From positions 2,959,001-3,023,000 of the forward strand of contig JADJWA010000001.1 of the NCBI GenBank assembly GCA_016716605.1: a stretch of DNA of 64,000 bases, in the 5' to 3' direction. The notes beneath the pieces are model-generated. The model was not told the origin of the DNA. It ran no database searches and was given only the letters and a program-made list of their open reading frames with translations. This DNA comes from Flavobacteriales bacterium. Its GTDB lineage: Bacteria; Bacteroidota; Bacteroidia; Flavobacteriales_F; PHOS-HE28. Positions 7,601-15,286 of the stretch are shown piece by piece. Each line of letters starts with the position of its first letter. Positions within the stretch are counted from its first letter, which is position 1. The translations under genes and the position numbers were made by a program.

Positions 7601-8041
7601 ATGTTCTCGAAAGCCTGTGAGTACGCCATCCGTGGAGCTTTGCACATCGCGCGTGCCACTGCTCGCGATGAACGAGCTACGTTGAAGGAAGTCGCCAAGG
7701 GCATCGGTGCGCCGGAGGCTTTCACAGGCAAGGTGCTGCAGCAGCTGGTGCATGGCGGCCTGATTGCCTCGATGCGCGGCCCCGGCGGCGGATTCACGCT
7801 CACCGGATCGCGCGCACGGAGCCTCACCTTGGAAGCGATCGTGCGATGCATGGATGGCGATGCGGTGTTCACGCGTTGCGCGCTCGGTCTTCCGCATTGC
7901 GGTGACAGAAAGCCATGCCCGGTCCATGACCAGTTCAGTGAAGTGCGCGCCGGGTTGCAGAAGATGCTCTCGACCACTACGGTTGGGGCACTCGTGGAGC
8001 GACTCGGTGCTGAAGCAAGCGCTTTCAACATCAAAGGATGA
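7601..8041 (+). CDS. Rrf2-family transcriptional regulator with candidate Fe-S cysteines
   Basis: The 146-residue protein has an N-terminal winged helix (about 1-75, starting MFSKACEYAIRG and including the GGGF wing). A cysteine-rich segment follows, with Cys93, Cys100 and Cys106 (C-x6-C-x5-C). In IscR, NsrR and RsrR the equivalent three cysteines hold an Fe-S cluster that senses iron-sulfur status, NO or redox. The nos neighbours favour NO or redox sensing, but that is inference. Its stop overlaps the start of the Crp/Fnr gene (ATGA), so the two regulators are co-translated. The open frame begins at a TTG (7568), but the conserved start is the ATG at 7601. Confidence 0.93.
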   Translation: MFSKACEYAIRGALHIARATARDERATLKEVAKGIGAPEAFTGKVLQQLVHGGLIASMRGPGGGFTLTGSRARSLTLEAIVRCMDGDAVFTRCALGLPHCGDRKPCPVHDQFSEVRAGLQKMLSTTTVGALVERLGAEASAFNIKG

Positions 8042-8748
8042 ACGAAGTCGGGATCATGGAGCCCATCAAGGTCCCGGAAACGCTTGCGGAGATGCTCCGC
8101 CAGCACTGCAGCCCGGAGTGGCAGGCCTTGCTCGCAGAGAAGACGACCTGGCAATCCTACAACGCCGGTGAGTTGATCTTCCGCGAGGGCGACCCCGCTG
8201 AAACGCTCTTCATCGTCCGTCGTGGAAGGGCCAAGGTGTTCAGCACATTCGAGCCGGGCGCGTCCCGTATCCTGCGCTTCGCGCGCGATGGTCAGGTGCT
8301 CGGCCATAGGGGCATTGGCGATGATTTCACATACACGGTCTCAGCAACGGCCTTGGTGCAAACCGTGGTGGACCGGATCCCCATGCCGCTCTTCCTCAGC
8401 ACGCTGAAGGCGAATGCGTCGCTCGGCTTCCACTTCATGCTCTTCTTCGCCGAGGAACTGAGGCGCTCGGAGGACCAGAGCAAGAGCCTGCTGAATCTTG
8501 GTGTAGAGCAGCGTGTGGCCAAGGCCATCCTCGCCGCGCAGCGTTGTTTCGGTTTCGATAAGGATGAGGGCGACTTGTTGGCATTCACGCCGTCGCGTCA
8601 GGACCTCGCGGATTATGCCGGAGCCAGTTACGAGGCCACGATCAGGGCCCTCAGTGCCCTGCAGCGCAGGAAGCTCTTGAAGGCCGCAGGGCCAGAGATG
8701 CGCATCGTTGACCTGAAAGGACTGCAGGCCCTGCTGAAAAGGCCTTAA
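8038..8748 (+). CDS. Crp/Fnr-family transcriptional regulator
   Basis: The 236-residue protein has a cyclic-nucleotide-binding-type beta-roll at about 25-140 and a C-terminal winged helix-turn-helix at about 165-225 (SRQDLADYAGASYEATIRAL). The N-terminal cysteine cluster of a true Fnr is absent; only Cys24 is near the N-terminus. It may therefore sense heme/NO like Dnr or a small molecule rather than carry an Fe-S cluster. It is the obvious candidate to bind the 5-4-5 dyads at 6296-6309 and 11495-11508. The start at 8038 overlaps the Rrf2 stop; an internal ATG at 8056 is also possible. Confidence 0.94.
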   Translation: MNEVGIMEPIKVPETLAEMLRQHCSPEWQALLAEKTTWQSYNAGELIFREGDPAETLFIVRRGRAKVFSTFEPGASRILRFARDGQVLGHRGIGDDFTYTVSATALVQTVVDRIPMPLFLSTLKANASLGFHFMLFFAEELRRSEDQSKSLLNLGVEQRVAKAILAAQRCFGFDKDEGDLLAFTPSRQDLADYAGASYEATIRALSALQRRKLLKAAGPEMRIVDLKGLQALLKRP

Positions 8749-8752
8749 GGTT

Positions 8753-9034
8753 TCACCAGTCCTTTTCTGGCCTGAGCTTGGCGCCGATTACCCGCACGAC
8801 CTTTCGTCTGCTCGCGTGCCCGCTCACTAATTCCACTTGCCGCTTCGGAACGCCGAACTGTTCGGCCAGGTAGGAGAGGAGGGCCTCGTTCGCCTTGCCA
8901 TCAACCGGTGGTGCAGCGAGCCGGATCTTGAGCGCATCGCCGTGCGTGCCCGCTACTTCGGTGCGTTTGGCACCGGGTTGCACGTGCAAGGTGAGCGTGA
9001 AAGAGCCTGACGACTCATTGATCCAGGAGGGCAT
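8753..9034 (-). CDS. DUF167 / YggU family protein
   Basis: This is a 93-residue member of the UPF0235/YggU family, small conserved proteins of unknown function. The diagnostic features are VQPGAKRTEV near residue 18 and the segment APPVDGKANEALL at about 40-53. It reads in the same direction as the copper ATPase gene and starts 16 bases after its stop, so the two may be co-transcribed. It converges with the Crp/Fnr gene, with only four bases between stops. No metal-binding motif links it to copper export, so the pairing may be incidental. Confidence 0.92.
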   Translation of the reverse strand: MPSWINESSGSFTLTLHVQPGAKRTEVAGTHGDALKIRLAAPPVDGKANEALLSYLAEQFGVPKRQVELVSGHASRRKVVRVIGAKLRPEKDW

Positions 9035-9050
9035 GCACGCAAGATGGTGC

Positions 9051-11459
9051 TTACTGGCGTGCGTTGCGCGCGGCGATCATCGTGGCCACTGTCACGAAGC
9101 CCACCACGCTCACGCTGCTCAGCGGCATCAGGATGGCGGCGAAGAGCGGGGTCATGTGGCCAGCCACCGCGATGGACACGCCAGTGATGTTGTACAGCAG
9201 GGAGATGCACAGGCTGGCGAGCACGATGCGCCGGGCGCGTCGTGTCATCCGCAAGAAATGGGGGAGCTGTTGCAGGCTGTCGGCATCCATGATCGCATCG
9301 CTGGCAGGGGTGAGGGCCGCGGTGGTCTCCGTCACAGTGACACCCACATCGGCCTGAGCCAATGCTCCGGCATCGTTGAGGCCATCGCCCACCATGAGCA
9401 CGCGGCGGCCATCGCGCTGCAGTCCTTTAACTGCTTCGCTCTTCTCGTCAGGTGCGCACCGCATGCGGATGCTTCCGATCGGGAACACCTCGGCGAGGTC
9501 GGGGTCCACCTGATGGTCGCCGGTGATGAGGCCCACACGCAGCGATGCCCCCAAGCGTCTCACCGCTTCCACGATGCCCGAGCGGGCCTGCTTCCGGATG
9601 GCGAAATGCCCGCGATGCACGCCACCGAAAGAGACGTGCACATGGGCCTCGCCAGCGGAACGCACCGCTGCTTCACCGCCCGTGAAGTCCGCCGAACCGA
9701 TTCGGATCGGCAGGCCAGCCACTTCGCCCATGATGCCTTGGCCAATCTGTTCCATTACCTCTGTCATCGTGCGCGGAGCGAGATGATCCTGATCGGGCTT
9801 CAACGACTTCTTCAGTTTTCCTGCTAGGACCGCGCTCAGTGGGTGCGCACTGTTCCTGGCCAGCGCTGCGATGCGTTGTTCATCCTCACGGGAGAGCTTG
9901 ATGCCATGCCAATCGACCTGGTGCGCCTCACGTTCGGTGAGCGTTCCGGTCTTGTCGAAGAGCACCGCATCCACGTGGGCCATGCGCTCAACCACTTCCG
10001 CATCCCGCAGGAACAGGCCGCGCTTACCGAGCAGCCGAATGGTATGTCCGTAAGCGAAGGGCATGCTCAATGCCAGCGCGCAAGGGCAGGCCACGATAAG
10101 CACAGCTGTGACCACTGGCCAGATCATGCGGGCATCCTTGCCCCACCAATAAAGGCCCGCGCCCAGCGCGATGAGCAGCACCGCCAGTGTGAAGCGCCGC
10201 GCCACTTGATCGATCAGGCGCGGCATGGCCGGGCGTTCTTGACCACCGCTCTGCTCGGCCCATAGGCGCTTCAACCGGCTATCGGCGAAGGAGCGCAGCA
10301 CTTCCAATTCAATAGCAGCGCCGCGCTGTCGGCCACCGGCCTTGATGGTGTCGCCCGCTTGTTTGCGCACAGGCAGCGGTTCGCCGGTGATGAAGCTGTT
10401 GTCGATGTGTCCGGTGCCTTCGCGCAGCACGGCATCCACGGGCACCAGTTCTTGGTCCCTTACTACGATGCGGTCGCCGGGCGCGAGGTCGGCCACGCGT
10501 GCTGGCTCCTCAGCTTCACCGCGCTTTCGCAGAACCACGAGCGGCAGGAAGTCCTCCAAAGCGCGATCGAAGCGGAGTGCTCGGTAGGTGTGGGCTTGGT
10601 ACCATTTGCCGATCAGCAGGAAGAAGAGCAGTCCGGCCAGCGAGTCGAAGTAGCCAGGGCCGGCGCCAGTGATCACGTCATGGAGGCTCCTGAACCATAA
10701 CGCCATGATGCCCAAGGCGATGGGCTGATCGATATTCACCTGCTTGCTGAGCAGGCCTGCCCAAGCCGCCCGGAAGTAGTCGGTGCTTAGGAAAAGGACC
10801 ACAGGCACCGAGAACAGTGCCGACAGCCATTGGAAGCCGATGCGCAGGTGGGCTTCGCCATCAGCACCCAGGTATTCCGGGAAGCTGAACAGCATGGTAT
10901 TGCCGAAGATGAAGCCCGCCACGCCCAGCCGGATGTATAGCATGCGCGGCACCTGGTCGGCGCGGCCGGTGTCCTTACCGGCGGTGAGCTGCGGGCCATA
11001 GCCGATCCGCCGCAAGAGCTTCACCAGCTGGGGCAGTGGCAACTTCTCCTCGCGGAACGTGATGGTGAGTTCCTTGTCGGTGAAGCTCACGCGCGACCGG
11101 ATGATGCTCGGCTCAATACGATGCAGGTTCTCCAGCAACCAGATGCAGCTGCTGCAGTGCATCTGCGGGATGCGGAACCGGGCTCGGGTGATGCCCGCCT
11201 CGCTGAACTCCACGAGCTTCTCGCGCACTTCGGGCAGGGCGAAGAGCTCCAAGCGCTGCTCGTCAGCACTGGATTCCTGTTTCACGCCCGGCTGTTTCTC
11301 AAGCGCGTAGTAGTCGCAGAGCCCAGCTTCACTCAGCATGTCGAAGACCACTTCGCAGCCATGGCAGCAGAAGTCCTTGCCGTCATGCACGCTGTGCTCG
11401 TCGGCGCAAGGATCGCCGCAGTGGTAACAGGTGACTTTGGTCAGCGTCTTGGCATCCAC
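9051..11459 (-). CDS. ccoI: CcoI/FixI-type copper-transporting P-type ATPase
   Basis: This P1B ATPase exports copper for assembly of cbb3 oxidase and other periplasmic copper enzymes. The 802-residue product has an N-terminal cysteine-rich domain (CYHCGDPC at 11-18, CCHGC at 31-35) typical of the CcoI branch. A heavy-metal domain with CSSC (102-105) follows. The ATPase core has TGEP (358-361), CPC in the transport helix (458-460), DKTGT with phosphorylated Asp502, and GDGLND near the C-terminus. The start is a GTG at 11459; the nearest ATG is out of frame. No ccoNOP or ccoS is in the window. An Fnr-type site with nos-like spacing precedes it, and NosZ is a possible client. Confidence 0.93.
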   Translation of the reverse strand: MDAKTLTKVTCYHCGDPCADEHSVHDGKDFCCHGCEVVFDMLSEAGLCDYYALEKQPGVKQESSADEQRLELFALPEVREKLVEFSEAGITRARFRIPQMHCSSCIWLLENLHRIEPSIIRSRVSFTDKELTITFREEKLPLPQLVKLLRRIGYGPQLTAGKDTGRADQVPRMLYIRLGVAGFIFGNTMLFSFPEYLGADGEAHLRIGFQWLSALFSVPVVLFLSTDYFRAAWAGLLSKQVNIDQPIALGIMALWFRSLHDVITGAGPGYFDSLAGLLFFLLIGKWYQAHTYRALRFDRALEDFLPLVVLRKRGEAEEPARVADLAPGDRIVVRDQELVPVDAVLREGTGHIDNSFITGEPLPVRKQAGDTIKAGGRQRGAAIELEVLRSFADSRLKRLWAEQSGGQERPAMPRLIDQVARRFTLAVLLIALGAGLYWWGKDARMIWPVVTAVLIVACPCALALSMPFAYGHTIRLLGKRGLFLRDAEVVERMAHVDAVLFDKTGTLTEREAHQVDWHGIKLSREDEQRIAALARNSAHPLSAVLAGKLKKSLKPDQDHLAPRTMTEVMEQIGQGIMGEVAGLPIRIGSADFTGGEAAVRSAGEAHVHVSFGGVHRGHFAIRKQARSGIVEAVRRLGASLRVGLITGDHQVDPDLAEVFPIGSIRMRCAPDEKSEAVKGLQRDGRRVLMVGDGLNDAGALAQADVGVTVTETTAALTPASDAIMDADSLQQLPHFLRMTRRARRIVLASLCISLLYNITGVSIAVAGHMTPLFAAILMPLSSVSVVGFVTVATMIAARNARQ

Positions 11460-11464
11460 GGATG

Positions 11465-11472
11465 CAAAGAGC
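11465..11472 (-). promoter_or_regulatory. Predicted -7 box of the copper ATPase gene
   Basis: Read on the minus strand this is GCTCTTTG, a partial match to TAnnTTTG, ending five bases before the GTG start. The predicted transcription start falls on or next to the start codon, so the mRNA may be leaderless. Confidence 0.45.
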
Positions 11473-11494
11473 GCGCTTCGGGCAGACAGCGTGG

Positions 11495-11508
11495 TTGACG
11501 GAAATCAG
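11495..11508. promoter_or_regulatory. Crp/Fnr-type operator upstream of the copper ATPase gene
   Basis: TTGAC-GGAA-ATCAG matches eight of ten arm positions of the Fnr consensus TTGAT-N4-ATCAA. Its centre is 36.5 bases upstream of the G ending the predicted -7 box, exactly the spacing seen at the nos operon. Confidence 0.65.
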
Positions 11509-11524
11509 CTGGTTTCGTCAGTTC

Positions 11525-12364
11525 TCAGCGACCTCGCTCCCATATGATGTCCTCCTTGGAGGTGGGCAAGCGCTCGGGCTCAATGGCTGCAAGCTTGCCG
11601 CCGCTGCGCGCATGGTGCGGTCGGAAACCCGCATCGCGCAGCAGATTGAAGATGCTCGCGTTCAATTCCGCACGGTCCGGTCGCACCTCGGTCTCCACGA
11701 GGATGGTGTCGATGGCCTTGTCGGAGATCATTCGGTGCGCACCGCGAAGGGCAGGCAGTTCAGAATCCTCGATGTCAAGCTTGAGGAAGTCGATATGATG
11801 AATGCCATGTTGGGCGCAAAAGGCATCGACGGTGGTCACCGGCACTTTCACAGCATTGCTATCGCCTGGCCTGCCCGCTTGTTCCAATACCGCATAGCCG
11901 CGCGTGATCACACGAGGTGTGTCATAGAAGGTGAGCGTGCCCACCTGGCCGGCCAGGGCCATGGGCGCCAAGTGCCAACCGGGAATGCCGCCAGGAGGAT
12001 TGTGCCGGTTCAATCGCTCGAGGCATCGGGGCGAAGGTTCAAAGGACCAGACCTGGCCACCGGGCGAAACCATGCCCAGCACCTGTGCTGCGAAGTAGCC
12101 GATGTTGCAGCCGGGATCGAACACCACCATGCCGGGTTTGAGTCGCTTGGCCAAATAGGCGAGGACGTTCTCTTCATACAGGTCATACAGCATCATCCGG
12201 TGATACTGAACGCTTCGGTCAAGCTCAACACGGATGCCGTTGATGGAACGCACCGTGACCGGATCCGCAGCCCAGCCACCCAAGGTGTTGGCCAACCGAT
12301 GACGTCCGCGGACAGGAAAGGTCCGCGCCACCCATCGGATTAACGCGCGCACAAGAGCCTTCAT
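11525..12364 (-). CDS. FkbM family SAM-dependent methyltransferase
   Basis: The 279-residue protein has a Rossmann-type methyltransferase core. The glycine-rich motif FDPGCNIGYF lies at about residues 80-89, an acidic residue in the following strand (SFEPSP) fits SAM ribose binding, and FLKLDIEDSE near 193 is the FkbM signature. Such enzymes O-methylate sugars or other small substrates, often on polysaccharides or natural products; the substrate here cannot be inferred. The ATG at 12364 follows a clear -7 box by 10 bases. The open frame extends to a TTG at 12463, and an ATG at 12412 is a less likely alternative. Confidence 0.88.
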   Translation of the reverse strand: MKALVRALIRWVARTFPVRGRHRLANTLGGWAADPVTVRSINGIRVELDRSVQYHRMMLYDLYEENVLAYLAKRLKPGMVVFDPGCNIGYFAAQVLGMVSPGGQVWSFEPSPRCLERLNRHNPPGGIPGWHLAPMALAGQVGTLTFYDTPRVITRGYAVLEQAGRPGDSNAVKVPVTTVDAFCAQHGIHHIDFLKLDIEDSELPALRGAHRMISDKAIDTILVETEVRPDRAELNASIFNLLRDAGFRPHHARSGGKLAAIEPERLPTSKEDIIWERGR

Positions 12365-12374
12365 GGCAAGGGCG

Positions 12375-12383
12375 GCGAAAGTA
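12375..12383 (-). promoter_or_regulatory. Predicted -7 box of the FkbM gene (TACTTTCGC)
   Basis: TACTTTCGC on the minus strand fits TAnnTTYG and is followed by the GC-rich GCC stretch seen at many other starts in this window. The gene's ATG lies 10 bases downstream, implying a leader of only a few bases. Confidence 0.5.
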
Positions 12384-12489
12384 GGCGCCCAGTTGATTCT
12401 CGGTTGTCCCATTGCAGGACCCCCACGGAACTCACTTGAACAGGCGGATTCATTGAAAAACAAAACTTTACATGTTTACATAATATAAA

Positions 12490-13533
12490 TTATGGGTCAA
12501 TGAATGTCAATTCGATTTGTGGCTCAACCCCGATGCCAGCGCCGGTCGGCATCGAATAATGGCCGGTTGAACTGAATGTGATTCCTCGCCAAGGATCATT
12601 GGCCAGAAGCCATGGTCCGTCCAAGTCCATCACTTGTGCCACCGATGCCAGATGAGCCATGGCCGTACAGCCCAACGAACTCTCGCTCATGCATCCCAGC
12701 ATCACACGCAGATTGAGCTGAGCAGCCCGGCTGGCCAGTTCCAGTGCATGATCCAGTCCGCCGCATTTCATGAGTTTGATGTTCACGCCTTCGAAGTCTC
12801 CTGCGAGCCTTTCCAGGTCGTGGATTCCTTGGACGGATTCATCAGCGAAAACCTCGGCGCCGGATTTCTCAGTCAGTTCACGGTTCCAGGAGTCGTTTCT
12901 GGTGCTGAATGGCTGCTCCACGCCGATCAGCCGGTTCTTGGGAATCACCTCCAAGGCCTTGCAGGCATCTTCAACCGATTGGAAGCCTTGATTACCATCG
13001 ACCAGGACGATTGCGTTGCAACTTTCTATCACAGCGCTTATTCGCTTGGGAGCCAGCTGGTCGCTGGCTTTCAATTTTAGTGCGTGCGTGCACGGTAACT
13101 CGCGCAATTGATCGAGGGCGTCCTCTACCGAGCAGATGCCTATGGTGAACAGAGCAACCGGAGTCTCACCACTCGCCACGCCCAGTTGTTCGGACAATGA
13201 GCAGTGATTCTTCTTCGCGATCAGATCCGCTAAGGCCATGTGCAAGCCGGCACGCGTGGGTGCGGAGTCGCGGACGGGTTCGAGTTCATCCAGTAGGGCT
13301 ACTAATTCATGAGCTCGCCAAACTCCGATTCGCGCAATCGATGCGATGCGCGAACGGACGCTCGGCACGGTCTCTTTCAGATACGGTGGCAAGGTGATCT
13401 CACCATGACCAAAGCTGCCTTCATCCTCCACGCGAATGAACAAGGCATCGGTTCCATCGCGCAGCCCATGGGCCGTACCGAAGGGCCGCTTGAAGCGCAA
13501 TCGGTACGGGCAAACAGTGATGCGAAGCGGCAT
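12490..13533 (-). CDS. Enolase-superfamily enzyme, probable dipeptide epimerase
   Basis: The 347-residue protein fits the mandelate racemase/muconate lactonising group. It has an N-terminal capping domain and a barrel with a KxK-type site ALKLKAS (near 155). The metal ligands are Asp in VDGNQG, Glu in GVEQPF and an acidic residue in FADES, and the second lysine is in NIKLMKCGG. The C-terminal DLDGP is typical of L-Ala-D/L-Glu epimerases, which recycle murein dipeptides. Exact substrate specificity in this group is hard to read from sequence. It sits alone between the FkbM gene and a hairpin that ends the next upstream gene. The AT-rich stretch at 12455-12490 lies just past its stop. Confidence 0.87.
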   Translation of the reverse strand: MPLRITVCPYRLRFKRPFGTAHGLRDGTDALFIRVEDEGSFGHGEITLPPYLKETVPSVRSRIASIARIGVWRAHELVALLDELEPVRDSAPTRAGLHMALADLIAKKNHCSLSEQLGVASGETPVALFTIGICSVEDALDQLRELPCTHALKLKASDQLAPKRISAVIESCNAIVLVDGNQGFQSVEDACKALEVIPKNRLIGVEQPFSTRNDSWNRELTEKSGAEVFADESVQGIHDLERLAGDFEGVNIKLMKCGGLDHALELASRAAQLNLRVMLGCMSESSLGCTAMAHLASVAQVMDLDGPWLLANDPWRGITFSSTGHYSMPTGAGIGVEPQIELTFIDP

Positions 13534-13558
13534 GGCTTGGGATACTGGTGCAAAGAAC

Positions 13559-13584
13559 GAAGCCCGGACCTCAGCCCGGGCTTC
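13559..13584 (-). terminator. Hairpin terminator of the SRPBCC-GyrI gene
   Basis: A nine-bp perfect stem (GAAGCCCGG with CCGGGCTTC, eight-base loop) begins 17 bases beyond the stop of the gene ending at 13602. It lies before the ATG of the epimerase gene at 13533. Confidence 0.65.
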
Positions 13585-13601
13585 AATTCAGAAGGCTGCG
13601 C

Positions 13602-14618
13602 CTACTTGACCAGATAAATGATCCGTGTGAGCCATTTGGTGCTATCCGGCTCTGTCGAAGGGCCCGTCACATATTCCTCGATCGCGTTGGTGTGGTGTGT
13701 GAGGCCATTGGCCTTGATGTACTCGTCCATGGCCATGTGCGGGCCCATCATGCCGCCGTAGCCACCGTAGTGATCAATGGCCAATGCCTTGCTGGCAGGT
13801 GATTCGTAGAGGTCGGCACCATTGAATTTGGCCTTCGAGTCCATAGGAACCGGAAAGCCAGCGATCATATCAGCTGTCTGGTCAGCCTCGTTCCATTCGA
13901 AATAAACGCCGGTGGGATAGCCAGCCGGCTCAACCTTGGCCTTGGCCAGTGCTTCCATGCCTGATCCGAAACCGGCTTCAAAAGCCGCCTTCATATCAGC
14001 CCAAGCTACAACGCCGCGTTTGCCGACGAAGAGAGTGGTCGGCCAATCGATGGTCTGGATCTCGAATTTCGGCTTCGCCGCGAATGCCTTCTCCGCCTGT
14101 GCCTTCAGCATGCTCAGGCCTTTCTCGAAGTCCTTGCCCATCATGGCGTCCATATCCATGAAACGGCTCATGAGCCTACTGGTGAAATCGTGCTGGCCGA
14201 CCATGGCCCATGTGACCTTGGTGCCTGTGCCTTCGGCAGAGAGTTCAATCAACGCATCGCTCTCGCTTTGCCAAGGCTCCTTGAACGTGAGATGCGTGCG
14301 CACCAACGAGTTCCGTGCGATGGAATCGATCCGTTGCTCACCCTTGCCCACCTGCTCATTTCCTTCCCATTTCGCCACGGCCCCCACTTGGCCATCGGTG
14401 CCCTCCATTGATTTCTTCATGCTAGGGTCCAACTCGTTCCAGGGGCTCCATTTGTCAATTGCGCCCAGCGAGGCCACATGCGGCCACACGTCATCCATCG
14501 GCGCGGCAATGGTCGTGGATCGTTCGACCCGGTACCCGTCATCGCCAAGGAAACCCATGGCGCTGATCATGGCACCTATGGCCAGAACGAGGATGAGGAT
14601 GATCTTGAGTGCTTTCAT
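13602..14618 (-). CDS. SRPBCC domain protein fused to a GyrI-like domain
   Basis: The 338-residue protein has an N-terminal transmembrane or signal segment (about 5-22). An SRPBCC (polyketide cyclase-like) domain at about 30-175 includes VERSTTIAAPMDDVWPHVAS and EGTGTKVTWAM. A GyrI-like effector-binding domain follows at about 185-335, with VYFEWNEADQ and KALAIDHYGGYGGM. SRPBCC folds bind hydrophobic ligands, and GyrI folds bind drugs or other small molecules. No catalytic residues can be named and the ligand is unknown. The ATG at 14618 is preferred over the TTG-type frame start at 14702. The same two domain types occur as separate genes at 43673-45514. Confidence 0.86.
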   Translation of the reverse strand: MKALKIILILVLAIGAMISAMGFLGDDGYRVERSTTIAAPMDDVWPHVASLGAIDKWSPWNELDPSMKKSMEGTDGQVGAVAKWEGNEQVGKGEQRIDSIARNSLVRTHLTFKEPWQSESDALIELSAEGTGTKVTWAMVGQHDFTSRLMSRFMDMDAMMGKDFEKGLSMLKAQAEKAFAAKPKFEIQTIDWPTTLFVGKRGVVAWADMKAAFEAGFGSGMEALAKAKVEPAGYPTGVYFEWNEADQTADMIAGFPVPMDSKAKFNGADLYESPASKALAIDHYGGYGGMMGPHMAMDEYIKANGLTHHTNAIEEYVTGPSTEPDSTKWLTRIIYLVK

Positions 14619-14722
14619 GCGGTTCAGGGTTTGGACCCGAAAGATGCCAACCGTAATCTGAATGCCATCACTCGGCACGGATTTTTCCAACCTTGGCGCC
14701 AACCATCCGTCACCTTCCCGCC

Positions 14723-15286
14723 ATGAAGACCATACAGACCCTCAGCAGCCTGCTGCTCATCGCCGTCGTTGCGTTCACCTCCTGCAAGGGTGGATCGAGT
14801 CCACAGGGCACCAAGGTGAAACAGCCCTTCAGCGGGAGCAAGTACGAGAGCAACGGCACTTGGTTCCGGGGCGTGGGCCAAGGCACCAGCGTGAAGACGA
14901 ACATCGCCAAGGGCAAGGCCGACATCGAGGCCAAGAACCAAGTGGCCAGCCAGGTGGGCACCAACGTGCGGGCCGTCACCGACCAATACCTCGGGCAGAC
15001 CGAGAATGCGCAGGCCGCCGATGTGGCTGATAAGTTCCAGAGCCTGATTCGTGAGGTGATGAACACCGAACTGGCGGACCTGCGGAAAGTTGGAGAAGAG
15101 ACCTACTTCAATGAAGAGACCAAGGAGTTCACGGTGTATGTGGCTTACGAGGTGCGCAAGGCGGCCATGTTCCGTTTCATGAAGAAGCAAGCGCGCACCG
15201 ACCGAAAGGTGAGCGAGCAGGAGCTGAAGGTGATGGACGAGATCCTCGATCAGGAGATCAGGCGCGCCGAGGCCGCCGGTGAGTGA
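14723..15286 (+). CDS. LPP20-like lipoprotein
   Basis: The 187-residue protein starts with a lipoprotein signal peptide (LLLIAVVAFTSC; acylated Cys near residue 21). A compact domain with GTWFRGVGQG and AKGKADIEAKNQVASQ segments follows, as in the LPP20/LPOA-type lipoprotein fold. The C-terminal third is helical and highly charged (MKKQARTDRKVSEQELKVMDEI). It is probably anchored in the outer or inner membrane. Function is unknown. It is single on this strand and converges with the nuclease gene, their stops directly abutting at 15286/15287. Confidence 0.8.
   Translation: MKTIQTLSSLLLIAVVAFTSCKGGSSPQGTKVKQPFSGSKYESNGTWFRGVGQGTSVKTNIAKGKADIEAKNQVASQVGTNVRAVTDQYLGQTENAQAADVADKFQSLIREVMNTELADLRKVGEETYFNEETKEFTVYVAYEVRKAAMFRFMKKQARTDRKVSEQELKVMDEILDQEIRRAEAAGE

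Noticed and set aside
1..11459. nosR, nosX or nitrite/NO reductase genes
   Set aside because: All frames in the region were considered and none matches NosR, NosX, NirS, NirK or NorB. The heme-copper-like gene lacks the NorB motif set, so it was not named norB.
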